In this document: positions 8,261-16,548 of the stretch, piece after piece | Layout of the letters: every line of letters starts with the position of its first letter | Numbering within the stretch: the first letter of the stretch is position 1 | DNA from: Streptomyces rimosus | GTDB taxonomy: Bacteria > Actinomycetota > Actinomycetes > Streptomycetales > Streptomycetaceae | Reading direction: 5' to 3' | NCBI RefSeq assembly: GCF_008704655.1 | Contig: NZ_CP023688.1 | Location: forward strand, 3,348,001-3,412,000 | Length of the DNA stretch: 64,000 nt | Notes under the pieces: model-generated | What the model was told of the DNA's origin: nothing | Seen by the model: the letters and a program-made list of their open reading frames with translations, nothing else | Databases searched by the model: none | Program-made: the position numbers and the translations under genes

Positions 8261-9061
8261 ATGGCCGACACCGTGCTCTACGACGTCACCGACGGCGTCG
8301 GGACGATCACCCTCAACCGTCCCGACGCGATGAACGCGATGAACACGGAGGCCAAGGCCGCCCTGCGGGACACGCTGCGGGAGGCCGCCGCCGACCCGGC
8401 CGTACGGGCCGTCCTGCTGACCGCCACCGGCCGGGCCTTCTGCGTGGGACAGGATCTCAAGGAGCACATCGGGCTGCTGGCCGAGGACCGCGCGACCGGC
8501 TCCGGGCAGACCATGAGCACAGTGCGCGAGCACTACAACCCCATCGTCACGGCGCTCGCCGGGATGCCGAAGCCGGTGGTGGCGGGGGTGAACGGGGTCG
8601 CGGCGGGCGCGGGCGCCGGCTTCGCGCTGGCCGCCGACTTCCGGGTGGTCGCCGACACCGCCTCCTTCAACACCTCCTTCGCGGGCGTGGCGCTCACCGC
8701 CGACTCCGGGATCTCCTGGACGCTGCCCCGCCTGGTCGGCCAGGGCCGCGCCGCCGACCTGCTGCTCTTCCCGCGCAGCATCACCGCCCAGGAGGCGTAC
8801 GACCTGGGCATCGCCAACAAGGTCGTACCGGCGGCGGACTTGGCGGCCGAGGCGGCGGCGGTGGCCCGCACGCTGGCCGCCGGGCCCACCGCCGCATACG
8901 CCGCGATCAAGGAATCCCTGGCGTTCGGGGCCGGGCACACCCTCACCGAGACCCTCGCCAAGGAGGAGGAGCTCCAGACGCGGGCGGGCGCCTCGGAAGA
9001 TCACCACATCGCGGTGGAAGCCTTCGTGAAGAAGGAGAAGCCGCGCTTTTTGGGGCGCTAG
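8261..9061 (+). CDS. Enoyl-CoA hydratase/isomerase family protein (PaaG-like)
   Basis: A crotonase-fold enzyme of 266 aa, acting on acyl-CoA thioesters. The first oxyanion-hole segment reads RAFCVGQDLKEH, and the second lies around GVAAGAGAGFALAADFR. The ADSGISWTLPRLVG stretch resembles PaaG-type hydratase/isomerases, including an acidic residue in the active-site loop, and lacks the paired Glu of fully canonical hydratases. ATG at 8261 is chosen because GGAGGG lies ten bases upstream; the frame is open to 8189 but without a better site. It stands alone, convergent with tag. The substrate (fatty acid or phenylacetate-type) cannot be decided from sequence alone. Confidence 0.88.
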   Translation: MADTVLYDVTDGVGTITLNRPDAMNAMNTEAKAALRDTLREAAADPAVRAVLLTATGRAFCVGQDLKEHIGLLAEDRATGSGQTMSTVREHYNPIVTALAGMPKPVVAGVNGVAAGAGAGFALAADFRVVADTASFNTSFAGVALTADSGISWTLPRLVGQGRAADLLLFPRSITAQEAYDLGIANKVVPAADLAAEAAAVARTLAAGPTAAYAAIKESLAFGAGHTLTETLAKEEELQTRAGASEDHHIAVEAFVKKEKPRFLGR

Positions 9062-9086
9062 CCGGGTCCGGCGGCCCGGCCGGGCG

Positions 9087-9106
9087 CCGGCCGGACGACC
9101 GGCCGG
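9087..9106. terminator. Putative terminator between convergent genes
   Basis: A perfect eight-base stem CCGGCCGG/CCGGCCGG with ACGA loop lies in the 50-bp gap between the hydratase and tag. Confidence 0.5.
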
Positions 9107-9111
9107 GTTCC

Positions 9112-9720
9112 TCAGCCCTGCGCCGCCGCCTCCACCGCGTCCCGTACGTGGCAGTCCGCGAGGTGGTCGTTGACCAGGCCGCACGCCTGCATCGTCGCGT
9201 ACGCCGTGGTGGGGCCGACGAAGCGGAAACCGCGCTTCTTCAGATCCTTGGCCAGCGCCGTGGACTCCGGGGTGACCGGCGCCACGTCGGCGAGGGTGCG
9301 CGGCGCGGGCCGTACGGCGCGCTCGGGGGCGTACGACCAGATCAGCCGGTCCAGCTCGCCCGGCTCCAGGGCGGCCGCCACCCGGGCGTTGTTGATCACC
9401 GCGTGGATCTTGGCGCGGTTGCGGATGATGCGGGCGTCGGTGAGCAGCCGCTCGGCGTCCTCGTCGGTGAACCGGGCGACCGCCTCGATACGGAAGTCCG
9501 CGAACGCGGCCCGGAAGCCCTCGCGGCGGCGCAGGATCGTGATCCAGGACAGCCCGGACTGGAACGCCTCCAGGCTCATCCGCTCGAACAGCGCGTCGTC
9601 GCCGTGGACCGGCAGGCCCCACTCGGTGTCGTGGTACGTGCGATAGTCGGCCATTTTCTCCGACTCCATGCCCCAGGGGCAGCGCGGCACCCCGTCCGGG
9701 GCCGTGATCACTGAAGTCAT
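9112..9720 (-). CDS. tag: DNA-3-methyladenine glycosylase I
   Basis: A base-excision repair glycosylase that removes 3-methyladenine from alkylated DNA. The 202-aa protein starts MTSVITAPDGVPRCPWG and contains the family signatures CPWG, YHDTEWGLP, SLSWITILRRREGFR-type and FVGPTTAYA. The zinc-binding Cys/His residues (CPW near 14, HDTEWG, CGLVNDH and CHV near the C-terminus) are all present. The long upstream extension of the frame is rejected: ATG at 9720 overlaps the stop of the DivIVA-like gene as ATGA, so the two are translationally coupled. The tag-DivIVA-folP2 neighbourhood is shared with mycobacteria. Confidence 0.93.
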   Translation of the reverse strand: MTSVITAPDGVPRCPWGMESEKMADYRTYHDTEWGLPVHGDDALFERMSLEAFQSGLSWITILRRREGFRAAFADFRIEAVARFTDEDAERLLTDARIIRNRAKIHAVINNARVAAALEPGELDRLIWSYAPERAVRPAPRTLADVAPVTPESTALAKDLKKRGFRFVGPTTAYATMQACGLVNDHLADCHVRDAVEAAAQG

Positions 9721-10139
9721 CGGGCGGTCTTCCCCTCTTCCTCGCCGCCGGACGCCGGGGCCTCCCCCTCGGCCGGCCGTTCCCCGGCCCGGTCGGCGGG
9801 CCCGTCCTCGATCAGGCCGGGCGCGCCCATCGCCGCGGCGTGCGCCCCCGCGAGGGCGGACTCCAGCTCGGCGATCCGCGCGTCCCGCTCGGCCAGCTCG
9901 GCGCCGAGCCGGTCCAGGACGTCGTCGACGTCGTTCATGCGGTAGCCGCGCACGCACACCGGCAGGCGCAGCGCCTCCACATCGGCGCGGGAGGCGGGCC
10001 GGTCCGCGGGCAGCGGGTCGTACAGCCGGTCCGGCGCGGCTTCGCCCAGGCCGCCCGCCGCACCGCCGCCCACCACGGCGAGCGTGACCGCGGCGACCAC
10101 CACGACCATCGCGATCAGCAAGAACCAGAACACGACCAT
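9717..10139 (-). CDS. Membrane-anchored DivIVA-domain protein
   Basis: A 140-aa protein with one N-terminal membrane helix (VVFWFLLIAMVVVVAAVTLAVV) and a cytoplasmic part. The cytoplasmic part contains one DivIVA-like repeat: LRLPVCVRGYRMNDVDDVLDRL, shown here in two pieces as LRLPVCVRGYR and MNDVDDVLDRL. A short coiled coil (AELAERDARIAELES) and an acidic low-complexity tail follow. DivIVA-type motifs in actinobacteria mark polar growth and wall-synthesis proteins. This one is small and probably acts as an adaptor. It is the first gene of a two-gene unit with tag (ATGA overlap) and is divergent from the folP2-like gene. Confidence 0.8.
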   Translation of the reverse strand: MVVFWFLLIAMVVVVAAVTLAVVGGGAAGGLGEAAPDRLYDPLPADRPASRADVEALRLPVCVRGYRMNDVDDVLDRLGAELAERDARIAELESALAGAHAAAMGAPGLIEDGPADRAGERPAEGEAPASGGEEEGKTAR

Positions 10140-10223
10140 CTCCCCGAGCTATGTGTTGCCCCTGATCGTGCCATGCGGGTGTGACGGTTAGGGTCGCTGC
10201 CGGACCACGAAGAGGGAGAAGCG

Positions 10224-11123
10224 ATGCTGCGGCTGGGCCAACGGGAATTCACTGCGCACGAGCCGGTGATCATGGCGATCGTGAACAGGACCCCGGACTC
10301 CTTCTACGACCAGGGGGCCACCTTCAGCGACGAGCCCGCGCTCGCCCGGGTGGAGCAGGCGGTGGCCGAGGGCGCAGCGATCATCGACATCGGCGGCGTC
10401 AAGGCGGGTCCGGGCGAGGAGGTCAGCGCCGCCGAGGAGGCCCGGCGCACGGTCGGCTTCGTCGCCGAGGTGCGCCGCCGCCACCCGGACGTGGTGATCA
10501 GCGTGGACACCTGGCGGCACGACGTGGCCGAGGCGGTCTGCGAGGCCGGCGCCGACGTGCTGAACGACGCCTGGGGCGGGGTGGACCCGAAGCTGGCCGA
10601 GGTCGCGGCCCGCTACGGCGCCGGTCTGGTGTGCACCCATGCGGGTGGTGTGGAGCCGCGGACCCGCCCGCACCGGGTGGCGTACGAGGATGTGATGGCG
10701 GACATCCTGCGGGTGACGCTGGGCCTGGCCGAGCGGGCGGTGGAGCTGGGCGTACGCCGGGACGCGATCATGATCGATCCCGGGCACGACTTCGGGAAGA
10801 ACACCCGGCACAGCCTGGAGGCGACGCGCCGGCTCGGCGAGATGACCGCCGCCGTGCCCGGCGACCTCGGCTACGACCGGGCGGGGAACACCCCGTTCCC
10901 GGTGCTGGTCTCGCTGTCGAACAAGGACTTCGTCGGCGAGACGCTGGACAAGCCGGTCAAGGAGCGGCTGCTCGGGACGCTGGCGACGACCGCGGTGTCG
11001 GCGTGGCTGGGCGCGCAGGTCTACCGCGTCCACGAGGTCGCCGAGACCCGGCAGGTGCTGGAGATGGTGGCCTCGATCGCCGGCCACCGGCCCCCGGCGG
11101 TCGCCCGCCGGGGGCTCGCGTAA
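10224..11123 (+). CDS. folP2: Dihydropteroate synthase-like protein, FolP2 type
   Basis: A TIM-barrel protein of the pterin-binding family, 299 aa. The N-terminal MAIVNRTPDSFYDQG and the VDT, NDAWGG and DPGHDFGK motifs match dihydropteroate synthase. Several substrate-loop residues differ. The usual ESTRPGA region reads VKAGPGEE. The MHMRG-type segment reads CTHAGGVEPRT. The usual SRKxFxG reads SNKDFVGE, losing the conserved Arg. These changes are typical of actinobacterial FolP2 proteins, for which ordinary dihydropteroate synthase activity has been doubted. AGGGAGAAGCG precedes the ATG. The setting beside a LOG-family gene and tag is the mycobacterial folP2 setting. I infer a non-folate or altered role rather than the primary folate enzyme. 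Confidence 0.85.
   Translation: MLRLGQREFTAHEPVIMAIVNRTPDSFYDQGATFSDEPALARVEQAVAEGAAIIDIGGVKAGPGEEVSAAEEARRTVGFVAEVRRRHPDVVISVDTWRHDVAEAVCEAGADVLNDAWGGVDPKLAEVAARYGAGLVCTHAGGVEPRTRPHRVAYEDVMADILRVTLGLAERAVELGVRRDAIMIDPGHDFGKNTRHSLEATRRLGEMTAAVPGDLGYDRAGNTPFPVLVSLSNKDFVGETLDKPVKERLLGTLATTAVSAWLGAQVYRVHEVAETRQVLEMVASIAGHRPPAVARRGLA
11090..11115 (+). terminator. Putative terminator overlapping the end of folP2
   Basis: A perfect 11-bp stem GCCCCCGGCGG/CCGCCGGGGGC with TCGC loop ends five bases before the folP2 stop codon. The gene is convergent with the LOG-family gene. Confidence 0.5.
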
Positions 11124-11148
11124 CCCGTACGGGCGTGCCGCCTTACGG

Positions 11149-11901
11149 CTACTTCCCGGTCTCCTTGGAGACCAGCGCGACCGCCTCGTCCACGTCGTCG
11201 GTGACGTGGAAGAGCAGCAGGTCGTGCTCGGACGCCTTGCCCTGGGCGACGACCGTGTCGCGCAGCCAGTCGACCAGGCCGCTCCAGTACTCCGTACCGA
11301 AGAGCACGATCGGGAAGCGGGTCACCTTGCGCGTCTGGACGAGGGTCAGCGCCTCGAACAGCTCGTCGAGGGTGCCCATGCCGCCGGGCAGCACGACGAA
11401 CCCTTGCGCGTACTTCACGAACATCGTCTTGCGGACGAAGAAGTAGCGGAAGTTCACGCCGATGTCGACGTGCGGGTTCATGCCCTGCTCGAAGGGCAGC
11501 TCGATGCCCAGGCCGACGGAGACGCCCTTGGCCTCCCTGGCGCCCCGGTTCGCGGCCTCCATCACGCCGGGCCCGCCGCCGGTGATCACCGCGAAGCCGG
11601 CCTCCACCAGCGCCCGGCCGAGGGCCACGCCCGTCTCGTACTCGGGCGAGCCGACGGGTGTACGGGCCGACCCGAAGACGCTGATGGCGCTCGGGAGTTC
11701 GGCCAGCGCGCCGAAGCCCTCCACGAATTCCGACTGGATGCGCATGACCCGCCAGGGGTCGGTGTGCACCCACTCCGTGTCGCCCTCGGCGGTGTCCAGC
11801 AGCCGCTGGTCAGTCGTCCCCCGCTGCACCTGATCGCGCCGGCGCACCACCGGTCCCAGCCGCTGTTCCTCCCACGCCCGCTCTTCCTCGGGGATGGCCA
11901 T
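11149..11901 (-). CDS. LOG family protein (TIGR00730), putative cytokinin-type phosphoribohydrolase
   Basis: A Rossmann-like lysine-decarboxylase/LOG fold protein of 250 aa. LOG enzymes release adenine-type bases from their ribose 5'-monophosphates. The diagnostic motifs are GGGPGVMEAANRGA and PGGMGTLDE, the PGGxGTxxE active site. ATG at 11901 (MAIPEEERAWEE) is preferred over 11937 because GGAGGG lies eight bases upstream. It lies between folP2 and dapE, exactly as Rv1205 does in M. tuberculosis (from memory). A role in processing N6-modified adenosine nucleotides is inferred from the family. Confidence 0.87.
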   Translation of the reverse strand: MAIPEEERAWEEQRLGPVVRRRDQVQRGTTDQRLLDTAEGDTEWVHTDPWRVMRIQSEFVEGFGALAELPSAISVFGSARTPVGSPEYETGVALGRALVEAGFAVITGGGPGVMEAANRGAREAKGVSVGLGIELPFEQGMNPHVDIGVNFRYFFVRKTMFVKYAQGFVVLPGGMGTLDELFEALTLVQTRKVTRFPIVLFGTEYWSGLVDWLRDTVVAQGKASEHDLLLFHVTDDVDEAVALVSKETGK

Positions 11902-12012
11902 ATCGTGCTCCCTCCGCTGCCGGTCGGTGTCCGGCAAGGGTAGATCGGCGCAGGTGACGGGCAGAGCAATTCCGGATGCCGGGAAACAACCGCGGCAGGT
12001 GTGCCGGGTGGG

Positions 12013-13104
12013 TCAGGCGGTGAGCCAGGCCCGCAGGCGCTCCTCGCAGTGCCGGATACGGTCGGTGGCGACCCTTTCGTCCTTCTTGTGCGCCAGCAGT
12101 GCGTCCCCCGGGCCGTAGTTGACGGCGGGCACGCCCAGCGCGCTGAAGCGCGAGACGTCCGTCCAGCCGAACTTGGGCTTCGCGGTGCCGCCGACCGCCG
12201 CCATGAACGCAACGGCCGCGGGGTGCGACAGGCCCGGCAGCGCGCCCGGCGAGTGGTCGTCGACGATCATCTCGGTGACGCCGCAGTCCGCGAAGACCTC
12301 GCGGACGTGGTCGAGCGCGTCCTGTGCGGAGCGGTCCGGCGCGTAGCGGAAGTTGACGGTGACCGTGCAGGCGTCGGGGATGACGTTGCCGGCCACGCCG
12401 CCCTCGATCCCCACCGCGTTCAGGCCCTCGCGGTATTCGAGCCCGTCGATCACCGCGCGCCGCGGCTCGTACGCGGCCAGCCGGGCGAGAATCGGCGCCG
12501 CCGCGTGGATGGCGTTGCTGCCCATCCAGCTGCGCGCCGAGTGGGCCCGCTCGCCCGCGGTGCGCAGCAGCACCCGCAGCGTGCCCTGGCAGCCGCCCTC
12601 GACCTGGGTGTCCGAGGGCTCCAGCAGGACGGCGAAGTCGCCCGCCAGCCAGTCCGGGTGCTTCTCGGCCAGCCGCCCGAGCCCGTTGAACTCGGCGGCG
12701 ATCTCCTCGGCGTCGTAGAAGACGAAGGTCAGGTCGCGGTTGGGCGCGGGGACGGTGGCGGCGATGCGCAGCTGTACGGCGACGCCGGACTTCATGTCGG
12801 TGGTGCCGCAGCCCCACAGGACGCCGTCCTCGTCGAGCCGCGAGGGCACGTTGCCCGCGATCGGCACGGTGTCCAGGTGGCCCGCCAGCACGACCCGTTC
12901 GGCGTGGCCCTGGTGCGTGCGCGCGACCACGCAGTTGCCGTCCCGCTCCACCGTCAGGTGCGGGAGCGCGCGCAGGGCGTTCTCGACGGCGTCCGCGAGG
13001 ACCTTCTCGTCCTGGCTGACCGACGGGATGTCGACGAGCTGCGCGGTCAGCTCGGCCGCGTCGAGGGAGAGGTCCAGTGCGGGGGTCTGCGTAGCGGGCT
13101 GCAT
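12013..13104 (-). CDS. dapE: Succinyl-diaminopimelate desuccinylase
   Basis: An M20-family zinc amidohydrolase of 363 aa that releases L,L-diaminopimelate from its N-succinyl form in lysine and peptidoglycan-precursor synthesis. Metal ligands are seen at GHLDTVP (His, with the catalytic Asp two residues on), GTTDMKSG (bridging Asp) and YDAEEI (catalytic Glu then metal Glu). The dimerisation domain with RAHSARSWMG follows. It is divergent from a secreted lysozyme-like gene; the 41-bp gap holds both start regions. dapC lies about 3 kb away on the same strand, so two steps of the pathway are encoded nearby though not as one operon. Confidence 0.94.
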   Translation of the reverse strand: MQPATQTPALDLSLDAAELTAQLVDIPSVSQDEKVLADAVENALRALPHLTVERDGNCVVARTHQGHAERVVLAGHLDTVPIAGNVPSRLDEDGVLWGCGTTDMKSGVAVQLRIAATVPAPNRDLTFVFYDAEEIAAEFNGLGRLAEKHPDWLAGDFAVLLEPSDTQVEGGCQGTLRVLLRTAGERAHSARSWMGSNAIHAAAPILARLAAYEPRRAVIDGLEYREGLNAVGIEGGVAGNVIPDACTVTVNFRYAPDRSAQDALDHVREVFADCGVTEMIVDDHSPGALPGLSHPAAVAFMAAVGGTAKPKFGWTDVSRFSALGVPAVNYGPGDALLAHKKDERVATDRIRHCEERLRAWLTA

Positions 13105-13145
13105 GGTTCCGACCCTACCGGCGGCCCTCCAGTACCGTTGGCTGC

Positions 13146-14165
13146 GTGTCCCCCCAGCCCACCGCTCCCGCCCGCAGCAAGCGCCTCCTGCGTATCGGCG
13201 CGGCCTTCGCCGTGCTCCTCGGACTGGCCGTGTACCTCGTCGTCCAGTACGTCACCGGCGGCCCGGGGGCGCCCCGCTGTGCGGTACGGACCGCGGACGG
13301 CGGCGACCCGTACGAGATCTCGCCGGAGCAGGCCGCGAACGCCGCGACCATCGCGGCCGTCGGCTCCTCGCGGAAGCTGCCGGAGCGGGCCGTGACCATC
13401 GCGCTGGCGACCGCGATGCAGGAGTCCGGGCTGCGCAACATCGGCTTCGGGGACCGGGATTCGGTGGGCCTCTTCCAGCAGCGTCCCTCGCAGGACTGGG
13501 GCACCGTCAAGCAGATCATGGACCCGGTCTACTCGGCCGGGGAGTTCTACACCCACCTGGTCAAGGTGCCGGGCTATTCGCGGCTGCCGCTGACGGTGGC
13601 CGCGCAGAAGGTGCAGCGCAGCGGCTACCCGCAGGCGTACGCCAAGCACGAGCCGAACGCCGCGCTGCTGACCGGCGCGCTCACCGGGCGCGACGGGGCC
13701 GCGATGACCTGCTCGGTGAACCGCCCGGCGGACGAGAAGCACCCGGGCGGCACGGCCCGGGTGCGCGAGAGGCTGGTGCTCGAGTTCGGTCCCGACGTGC
13801 TGCCGCACACGGACGGGACCGCGCCGGGCGGCAAGGACGGCAAGGACGGCGGCCGGGTGCTGACGGTGCCCGCGCTGCCGGACTCCTCCGGCAGCGACGA
13901 GGACGAGGACGCGGTGACGCGCCGTACGCCGGGCGTGGGGCAGGCCGGCGGGGCGGCCTCGGACGCGGACGGCGCCGGCAGCGAGCGCCGCGGCTGGGAG
14001 CTGGCCACCTGGGCGATGGCCCACTCCGGCGAATTGGGCATCGAGCAGATTTCCTACGCCGGGAAGATGTGGTCCGCGGCCGATTCCGGGAAGGGCTGGC
14101 AGCAGGCGACCGGCGCGGCGGCGCGTGCTTCGGGTACGGACGTACGGATCGTCACCGGACGCTGA
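13146..14165 (+). CDS. Membrane-anchored protein with lysozyme-like domain
   Basis: A 339-aa protein with a short basic N-terminus and a membrane helix or uncleaved signal (about 14-34, RIGAAFAVLLGLAVYLVVQYV). The extracytoplasmic part contains ALATAMQESGLRN followed by DSVGLFQQRPSQDWG. This arrangement resembles lytic transglycosylase and lysozyme folds, where the Glu of the ESG motif is catalytic. The C-terminal half is low complexity then ends in a compact segment (LATWAMAHSGELGI, then SYAGKMWSA). Database entries for such Streptomyces proteins are sometimes labelled heavy-metal transporters, which nothing in this sequence supports. GTG at 13146 is the start. A role in wall turnover is inferred. 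Confidence 0.7.
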   Translation: MSPQPTAPARSKRLLRIGAAFAVLLGLAVYLVVQYVTGGPGAPRCAVRTADGGDPYEISPEQAANAATIAAVGSSRKLPERAVTIALATAMQESGLRNIGFGDRDSVGLFQQRPSQDWGTVKQIMDPVYSAGEFYTHLVKVPGYSRLPLTVAAQKVQRSGYPQAYAKHEPNAALLTGALTGRDGAAMTCSVNRPADEKHPGGTARVRERLVLEFGPDVLPHTDGTAPGGKDGKDGGRVLTVPALPDSSGSDEDEDAVTRRTPGVGQAGGAASDADGAGSERRGWELATWAMAHSGELGIEQISYAGKMWSAADSGKGWQQATGAAARASGTDVRIVTGR

Positions 14166-14658
14166 GGTGCGGCGGCGCGGTTGCCGCCGGGGTCCGGGGC
14201 GGGGCCGTACGCCTGCCGCCGGGGCCCGGAACACGGCCGTGACGTGGCCGTCCGGCGGTCGCCGGAGCCGTCGCCGCGCGCCGCGCCGGTCACCCGGACG
14301 GCCGTCACGCCGTCAGCCCCGGCGTCACCGAGCAGCCGTCCGGCGGGTCGCTCGTTCGCGTTAAGACCGTCAATCCGGCGCGGGGGTACGACATCGCCGC
14401 CGACGGGGTCACCCGAACGGCGTGGAAGCCGCCTGAACACAGAGGCGTGACGTTTCCGCACCGTACTGCGTACGGCGCACTTTGCCCGGTTTCACCCGAA
14501 TCAGATTATGTGACACCCCACCGATTCTTTACCGGCGGCGCCGCAACCTTCCCGGACCTGGCGCGGTAGTCACGTCGTGCGCCCGGCAGCCTCCGCGCCC
14601 CGCCCGGCGACACGGCACGTCTGTCAGAAGAACCAGTCCCTCTCCGACAAGGAGCACC
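14166..14658. other. 493-bp intergenic region upstream of a secreted protein gene
   Basis: No convincing coding frame is seen. The last ~100 bases are less GC-rich and probably contain the promoter of the gene at 14659. A perfect hexamer inverted repeat CCGTAC-TGC-GTACGG lies at 14461-14475 and could be an operator. Confidence 0.35.
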
Positions 14659-15225
14659 ATGTCCCTCCCCCTTCGCCGGATCGCCCGAGCCGCGCTGCTG
14701 GTCGCCGCCGGCGCAGCCCCCGTGGTCGGTGCGGCAGGCTCCGCGGGCGCCGTGGAACTGCCGAAGACCGCCGACCTGGGCGGTCTGACCGCGTTGGACA
14801 CCGCGAGCCTCGCCGACACCGCGGACGGCGCGGTGCAGGGTGCCGGTGACCTCGCCGGCGAGACCGGCGGGAACGCCACCGAGGCCGGCAGCAAGGTCGT
14901 CCGCAAGGCCGTCCCCTCGCTGAGCAAGTCCGCCGGCAAGACCACCGGCAAGACACTCAAGGAGACCGCCCCGGCCGCCAAGGAGGCCGCGAGCAACGCC
15001 GCCGGCGACACCGCGGACAGCGCGGGGGACATCCTCACCGACACCCTGCACACGGCCACCGAGGACGGCCTGCCGACCGACGGCCTGACCGAGACGCTGC
15101 CCGGCGACGGTCTGTCCACCGACGGTCTGACCGACTCGCTGTCCACGGACGGCCTCGCCCAGGCGGTCGGCGACTCCGGCCTGGCCTCGGACCTGCTGCC
15201 CACCAACGGGCTGCCGATCAGCTGA
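14659..15225 (+). CDS. Exported Ala/Thr/Gly-rich protein with DGL repeats
   Basis: A 188-aa protein with a clear signal peptide (MSLPLRRIARAALLVAAGAA, then cleavage near AGSAGA-VE). The mature part is rich in Ala, Thr, Gly, Asp and Lys with no cysteine. Residues about 130-175 contain a short repeat built on TDGL (PTDGLTE, GDGLSTDGLTDS, STDGLAQ). An unrelated middle section has basic helices (SKSAGKTTGK). AAGGAGCACC precedes the ATG. A strong 19-bp hairpin follows the stop. I do not recognise the family; a structural or surface-associated role is possible but not shown. Confidence 0.75.
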   Translation: MSLPLRRIARAALLVAAGAAPVVGAAGSAGAVELPKTADLGGLTALDTASLADTADGAVQGAGDLAGETGGNATEAGSKVVRKAVPSLSKSAGKTTGKTLKETAPAAKEAASNAAGDTADSAGDILTDTLHTATEDGLPTDGLTETLPGDGLSTDGLTDSLSTDGLAQAVGDSGLASDLLPTNGLPIS

Positions 15226-15241
15226 CGCGCCGGGGCGCACG

Positions 15242-15284
15242 AAGCCCGGCGCGTACGCCGTACGACGGCGTACGCGCCGGGCTT
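15242..15284. terminator. Strong bidirectional terminator hairpin
   Basis: A perfect 19-bp stem AAGCCCGGCGCGTACGCCG against CGGCGTACGCGCCGGGCTT with a TACGA loop, followed by TTCGT. It lies between the exported protein and convergent dapC. Confidence 0.8.
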
Positions 15285-15313
15285 TCGTATGCGCCGGACT
15301 CCGGTGTACGCGG

Positions 15314-16411
15314 TTACTGCGCCAGGCGCCGTACGGCCGCGTCCACCCGCTCGTCGGTGGCGGTGAAGGCGACCCGTACGAACCGCTCCCCCGCCGTGCC
15401 GTAGAAGTCGCCGGGCGCGACCAGGACGCCGCGCTTGGCGAGGTCGGCGACGGTGTCCCAGCACGACTCGTCGCGCGTCGCCCACAGGTAGAGCGACGCC
15501 TGACTGTGCTCGATGCGGAAGCCGGCGGCCTCCAGGGCCTCGCGCAGGGCCGTACGGCGGCGGGCGTAGCGCTCGCGCTGCTCGCCGACGTGCTCGGTGT
15601 CGCCGAGCGCCGCGACCGTGGCGGCCTGCACCGGCGCGGGGATCATCATGCCGCCGTGCTTGCGGATCTGGAGCAGCTCGCCGAGGACTGCGGCGTCGCC
15701 CGCGAGGAAGGCCGCGCGGTAGCCGGCCAGGTTGGAGCGCTTGGACAGCGAGTGGACGGAGACGATGCCGCCGTACGAGCCGCCGCAGACGTCCGGGTGC
15801 AGGACGGAGACCGGGTCGGCCTCCCAGCCCAGCTCGATGTAGCACTCGTCGCTGAAGAGCAGGACGCCGTGCTCGCGCGCCCAGGCGACGGTGCGGCGCA
15901 GTTCGTCGGCGCTGAGCACGCGGCCGGTCGGATTGGACGGCGAGTTGAGCCACAGCAGCTTGAGGCCGGCCGGGTCCAGCTCCCAGGGGTCGTCGTAGAC
16001 GACGGGCTCGGCGCCGGCCAGGCGCGCGCCGACCTCGTACGTCGGGTAGGCCAGGCGCGGGTAGGCGACGCGGTCGCCGGCGCCCAGGCCGAGCTGGGTC
16101 GGCAGCCAGGCGACCAGTTCCTTGGAGCCGACGACCGGCAGCACGTTGGTGTGGGCCAGGCCGGTGGCGCCCAGACGCCGCTCCGCCCAGCCGGTGAGCG
16201 CGTCGCGCAGCGCGGCGGTGCCCCAGACCGTCGGATAGCCGGGGCTGTCGGCGGCGTCCGTGAGGGCCTTTTGGACCAGCGCGGGCACGGGATCGACCGG
16301 AGTGCCCACGGACAGGTCCACGATGCCGTCCGCATGCGCGGCCGCCGTGGCCTTGTAGGGCTCCAGCCGGTCCCAGGGGAAGACCGGAAGACGGGACGAA
16401 ACGGTGCCCAC
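15314..16411 (-). CDS. dapC: N-succinyldiaminopimelate aminotransferase (DapC-type)
   Basis: A fold-type I PLP aminotransferase, 365 aa, that makes N-succinyl-L,L-diaminopimelate for lysine and wall synthesis. Visible are NSPSNPTG, the DECYIEL segment and SLSKRSNLAGYR with the Schiff-base Lys, then the C-terminal Arg-containing RFVRVAFTA. GTG at 16411 (VGTVSSRLPVFPWD) is chosen over 16483: a purine-rich AGGAAAGAGAG stretch precedes it and homologous proteins begin here. It is next to the ferredoxin gene on the same strand, as in mycobacterial fdxC-dapC. Some close relatives also act on prephenate. Confidence 0.9.
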   Translation of the reverse strand: MGTVSSRLPVFPWDRLEPYKATAAAHADGIVDLSVGTPVDPVPALVQKALTDAADSPGYPTVWGTAALRDALTGWAERRLGATGLAHTNVLPVVGSKELVAWLPTQLGLGAGDRVAYPRLAYPTYEVGARLAGAEPVVYDDPWELDPAGLKLLWLNSPSNPTGRVLSADELRRTVAWAREHGVLLFSDECYIELGWEADPVSVLHPDVCGGSYGGIVSVHSLSKRSNLAGYRAAFLAGDAAVLGELLQIRKHGGMMIPAPVQAATVAALGDTEHVGEQRERYARRRTALREALEAAGFRIEHSQASLYLWATRDESCWDTVADLAKRGVLVAPGDFYGTAGERFVRVAFTATDERVDAAVRRLAQ

Positions 16412-16548
16412 GTTGCTCTCTTTCCTCACGTTCCTCGGGACGCACAGGGCCGAAAACGCCTCGGCCCCGTGCGGCATCGGCACCCCGTCGCGTGTCTACG
16501 CGAGGGGGCGGCCGGCCGTACGGGACCGGGGCGGCGCCATGCGGCCGC

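Noticed and set aside
13146..14165. Heavy-metal transporter function for the lysozyme-like protein
   Set aside because: The protein has only one membrane helix and no metal-binding motif; the ESG-containing segment fits a lytic enzyme better.
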